DNA of 41,990 bases from NCBI GenBank assembly GCA_001603165.1, contig LVBN01000064.1:1-41990 (forward strand), read 5' to 3'. The notes beneath the pieces were generated by a model that made no database searches, was not told the DNA's origin, and was given only the letters and a program-made list of their open reading frames with translations. Both the position numbers and the translations under genes were made by a program. Positions 39,505 through 41,990 of the stretch are shown here, one piece after another (the first letter of the stretch is position 1; the number at the start of each line of letters is the position of its first letter). The stretch is from Spirochaetales bacterium Spiro_12. Lineage in GTDB: Bacteria > Spirochaetota > Spirochaetia > Treponematales > Rectinemataceae.

Positions 39505-40788
39505 TCACTTCATGAACATATTCGGCAGAACCTCCGTAAACCAGGGCACGTAGGTGACCAGAAAGAGCACGATCAGCATGGCCGGCCAGAGGGGCAAGAG
39601 GGCGCGGCTGGTCTTTTCGATGCTGGTCTTGCCGACCATGCAACCCACGAAAAGGCTGGCTCCCACCGGTGGGCTTGTAAGCCCGATGCCTAGATTGAGC
39701 ATAAGCAGGATGCCGAAGCTGACCTCGCTCATGCCCGCAGCCTTCACCACAGGGAGAAGAACGGGCGTCACGATGACTATGAGAGGAGCCACGTCCATGA
39801 CCATGCCCAGGAAGAGAAGCAGGACGTTCACCAGTAGAAGAATCAGAAACCTGTTCGAGGTGAGTCCCAGAAAGAACTTCATAACCGCCGCGGGAATCTG
39901 CAGATAGGTCATCATCCAACCGAAAGCCGACGCGCAACCGATCAAGAAAAGGACGATGGCCGTGGTTTTGACCGACTCCATCAAAATTGGAATAAGGTCC
40001 CTGAGTTTCAGTTCCCGGTAAATGACAAAACCCAGGAAGGCCGCGTACATGACCGACACCGCCGAAGCTTCGGTGGCGGTAAAAATGCCCGCCGCGATGC
40101 CCACCACGATGATGAGGGCCGCCAGCAGGGCGAACACTCCGTCCACCGAGATTTTAACGCACTCCTTTAAGGGCGGGCGTTTTTCGCAGGGGTATTTCCG
40201 TTTTAGGGCGATAAAATAGCAGACAATCGATAAAGAAACTCCCAGGGCGATGCCCGGGAGATACCCTGCGAGAAACAGTTTTCCTACCGACACCCCGCCC
40301 GCCACCATCGCGTAGATAACCATATTGTGGGAGGGCGGGATAATGATGCCCTGGCTGGCCGAAGCCACGGTTACCGCCACGGAGAAGTCCCTGTCGTAGC
40401 CTTTCTGAACCATCATCGGAATCATGATCGAACCGGTGGAGGATACGTCGGCCACGGCGGAGCCTGAAACGCCGCCGAAAAACATCGATTCGATACAGTT
40501 CACGATAGCCAGGCCTCCGGGCAGGGGCCCGACGAGGATATAGGCGAAATCGACCATTCGCTTGGCCACGCCTCCCCGGGCCATGATAGAGCCTGCGAGA
40601 ATGAACAAAGGTATGGCGAGCAGGGGAAAGGATTGCATGCTCGCGGCTACCCGTTGGGCGATGATGGCAGGCCCCATGCCGGCGGCGTAGGCGGAGAGCA
40701 GGGCCGATATTCCCAGGCTGAAGGAGATGGGGATACCTATGACGATCATGATGGCGAAGGAACCGAGCAATACAAGTTCAACGGCCAT
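39505..40788 (-). CDS. dctM: TRAP transporter large permease (DctM)
   Basis: 427 residues from ATG 40788, very hydrophobic with about 12 membrane segments; the large channel subunit of a tripartite ATP-independent periplasmic transporter, driven by an ion gradient. AIPLFILAGSIMARGGVAKRM shortened as PLFILAGSIMARGG, FGGVSGSAVADVSSTGSIMIP shortened as GGVSGSAVADVSS, and GLTSPPVGASLFV are DctM signatures. The frame is open 16 codons further, but ATG 40788 has AAGGGG 7 bases upstream and MAVELVLLG is the usual beginning. It overlaps dctQ by 11 bases. Confidence 0.93.
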   Translation of the reverse strand: MAVELVLLGSFAIMIVIGIPISFSLGISALLSAYAAGMGPAIIAQRVAASMQSFPLLAIPLFILAGSIMARGGVAKRMVDFAYILVGPLPGGLAIVNCIESMFFGGVSGSAVADVSSTGSIMIPMMVQKGYDRDFSVAVTVASASQGIIIPPSHNMVIYAMVAGGVSVGKLFLAGYLPGIALGVSLSIVCYFIALKRKYPCEKRPPLKECVKISVDGVFALLAALIIVVGIAAGIFTATEASAVSVMYAAFLGFVIYRELKLRDLIPILMESVKTTAIVLFLIGCASAFGWMMTYLQIPAAVMKFFLGLTSNRFLILLLVNVLLLFLGMVMDVAPLIVIVTPVLLPVVKAAGMSEVSFGILLMLNLGIGLTSPPVGASLFVGCMVGKTSIEKTSRALLPLWPAMLIVLFLVTYVPWFTEVLPNMFMK

Positions 40789-41287
40789 TGCGCGCCCCCT
40801 TCGCTGTCGAGGATGCTTCGATAATTTTACCGACAACGCGGAGCGCGGCGAAGATAATCATGAAAACCGCCGCGATGGGGAGAACGAGGTAGGTGATTCC
40901 CAGGGGGAGCTTTATGGTCGACATTTGGCTGTCCCACATCGCCTGGGTGAGGACGAGACCGTGCCTAAGCAGGAAGAACGCGAAGTAACCGATCGCGGAA
41001 TCTATGAGGATTTCGAGAAAGAGCCCTCCCGCCTTGGGAAGCTTTTTTGAGACAAGCTCCAGCCGCATATGATCCCCGGTCCAGACCGCGGAAGCCGCGC
41101 CCAGCAGGCCTATCCACATGATGGCGGTTACGGAAAACTCCTCAACCCAGATGGGGCTTCTTTGAAGCACATATCTGGCGAAAACCTGCCAGCAGACCAC
41201 GAGGGACAATAGCCCCATGATCGAGGCCGCCATGGCGGTTAAGGCCCGCTCCACCCCTCCGATTATACGGCGCAACGCTTCCCTCAT
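40778..41287 (-). CDS. dctQ: TRAP transporter small permease (DctQ)
   Basis: 169 residues with four membrane segments, the small subunit that pairs with DctM. VCWQVFARYVLQRSPIWVEE shortened as QVFARYVLQRSPIWVEE and GDHMRLEL are typical. ATG 41287 has GGAGG 7 bases upstream (minus strand). It is separated from dctP by a strong stem-loop and overlaps dctM. Confidence 0.93.
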   Translation of the reverse strand: MREALRRIIGGVERALTAMAASIMGLLSLVVCWQVFARYVLQRSPIWVEEFSVTAIMWIGLLGAASAVWTGDHMRLELVSKKLPKAGGLFLEILIDSAIGYFAFFLLRHGLVLTQAMWDSQMSTIKLPLGITYLVLPIAAVFMIIFAALRVVGKIIEASSTAKGARNGR

Positions 41288-41315
41288 TGGATCCTCCGGT
41301 TCGCTGTTGTGAAAG

Positions 41316-41354
41316 CCCCGGCCTGGGGCGGGTTTTCCCCGCCCCAGGCCGGGG
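41316..41354 (-). terminator. Stem-loop between dctP and dctQ
   Basis: CCCCGGCCTGGGGCGGG (41316-41332) and its exact complement (41338-41354) form a 17-bp G/C stem with a 5-base loop; flanking GAAAG/CTTTC (41311-41315, 41358-41362) can extend it. Read on the minus strand only a short T stretch (CTTTC) follows, so it is probably a partial terminator or an RNA 3'-end protector that keeps binding-protein mRNA in excess over permease mRNA. Confidence 0.7.
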
Positions 41355-41381
41355 AGTCTTTCTCGATGCTGTGCCCTGGTA

Positions 41382-41990
41382 TTACTTGGCGTTGACGATG
41401 GCGTCGATCAGGTCCTTGCCGACGATGGGCTCGAATTCTTTCCACACGCCGCCCACGGCCTTCTGGAACTCGGTGACGTCCTTCACCTCGTTGAAGACCA
41501 TGCCCTTGGCCTTGAGGTCGGATACGGTCTTGTCGATCATCTCGCCCCAGAGCTTGTTGTGTTTTTCCATGGCCTCCAGCGCCGTCTGCTCGACGATGGT
41601 CTGCAGGTTTTTAGGCAGGCCGTCGAAGAGTCTTTTGTTCATCAGCAGGAAATCGGGAATGGAGGAATGGCGGGTATAGCTGTAATACTTGGCCACTTCC
41701 TGCATGTTGAAGGAAAGGACCGTGGGTTCGTTGTTCTCCCAGCCGTCTATCACCTTGGTCTGCAGGGCGGAATAAACTTCCGACTGACCCATGGGAACGG
41801 CGTTGCCTCCCAGGGCGTTCACCGTATCGATAAGGGGCTTGGATTGCATTACGCGGATTTTAAGCCCTTTGAGGTCGGCGGGGGTATAGATGGGCCTGGT
41901 GGCGGTTATGGAGCGGAACCCCGCATCCATGAACGCGAGGCCCTTGTAGCCGGCCTTGTCCACGTCGGCCATCAGTCTTTTTCCGATCGC
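41382..41990 (-). CDS. dctP: TRAP substrate-binding protein (DctP), partial
   Basis: The C-terminal about 202 residues of a DctP-family periplasmic solute receptor; the frame stays open to the window edge, so the signal peptide and N-terminal lobe are outside. RPIYTPADLKGLKIRV has the conserved arginine that binds the substrate carboxylate. NALGGNAVPMGQSEVYSALQ shortened as GGNAVPMGQSEVYSAL and VIDGWENNEPT are family signatures. First gene of a dctP-dctQ-dctM unit. The ligand, probably an organic acid, cannot be read from this part. Confidence 0.92.
   Translation of the reverse strand, partial: AIGKRLMADVDKAGYKGLAFMDAGFRSITATRPIYTPADLKGLKIRVMQSKPLIDTVNALGGNAVPMGQSEVYSALQTKVIDGWENNEPTVLSFNMQEVAKYYSYTRHSSIPDFLLMNKRLFDGLPKNLQTIVEQTALEAMEKHNKLWGEMIDKTVSDLKAKGMVFNEVKDVTEFQKAVGGVWKEFEPIVGKDLIDAIVNAK

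Overview
The window is chromosomal core sequence from a GC-rich bacterium that is most likely a spirochaete (Treponema/Spirochaeta side). The main evidence is RpoB: the residue equivalent to E. coli S531 in the rifampicin pocket is asparagine (codon 13695-13697), a hallmark linked to natural rifampicin resistance in treponemes and Borrelia. Gene order agrees: tRNA-Thr, rpmG, tRNA-Trp, secE, nusG, rplKAJL, rpoBC, rpsLG, an EF-G-like gene, tuf, then S10-spc-alpha in one run with secY directly before rpmJ (no adk, map or infA). Assignment to a genus is not possible by reading alone.

Layout. (1) 1-5450: short, alternately oriented single genes: an SDR oxidoreductase (-), an exported alpha/beta hydrolase (+), a uracil-DNA-glycosylase-like protein (-), a VanY-type D,D-carboxypeptidase lipoprotein (+) and a Cof-type HAD phosphatase (-). 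(2) 5455-8068: a threonine-aldolase-family PLP enzyme overlapping murJ, the lipid II flippase. (3) 8080-20108: a strong promoter, tRNA-Thr(GGT), rpmG, tRNA-Trp(CCA), secE, nusG, rplK, rplA, rplJ, rplL, rpoB, rpoC. Three long untranslated gaps (nusG-rplK, rplJ-rplL, rplL-rpoB) carry strong stem-loops. (4) 20188-21233: rpsL-rpsG with its own promoter and terminator. The rpsG 3' end and terminator are then repeated downstream in three tandem units. (5) 21580-23670: a divergent EF-G-family GTPase with its own promoter. (6) 23736-25138: tuf as its own promoter-leader-terminator unit. The S10 promoter lies on top of the tuf terminator. (7) 25259-39345: 25 S10/spc ribosomal protein genes and secY-alpha genes in one direction, ending in a small unrecognised CxxC/CxxC protein and a 20-bp bidirectional terminator. 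(8) 39505-41990 (-): a TRAP transporter, dctP (cut by the window end), dctQ, dctM, with a 17-bp stem-loop between the binding protein and the permease.

How it works together: regions 3-7 make most of the transcription and translation machinery (RNA polymerase core, ribosomal proteins, Sec translocon, EF-Tu, NusG). Most genes overlap or are spaced by fewer than 20 bases. The long gaps are therefore the likely places for processing or regulation. Outside the ribosomal units several genes have a TATACT-like -10 box 6-9 bases before the start codon and no Shine-Dalgarno, which suggests leaderless mRNAs. I found no transposase, prophage, CRISPR array or rRNA. No clearly new multi-gene system is visible. 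The most unusual items are the rpsG-tail repeats, the EF-G paralogue, the small zinc-ribbon gene after rplQ, the extended L5, and the four-segment leader before rplK.
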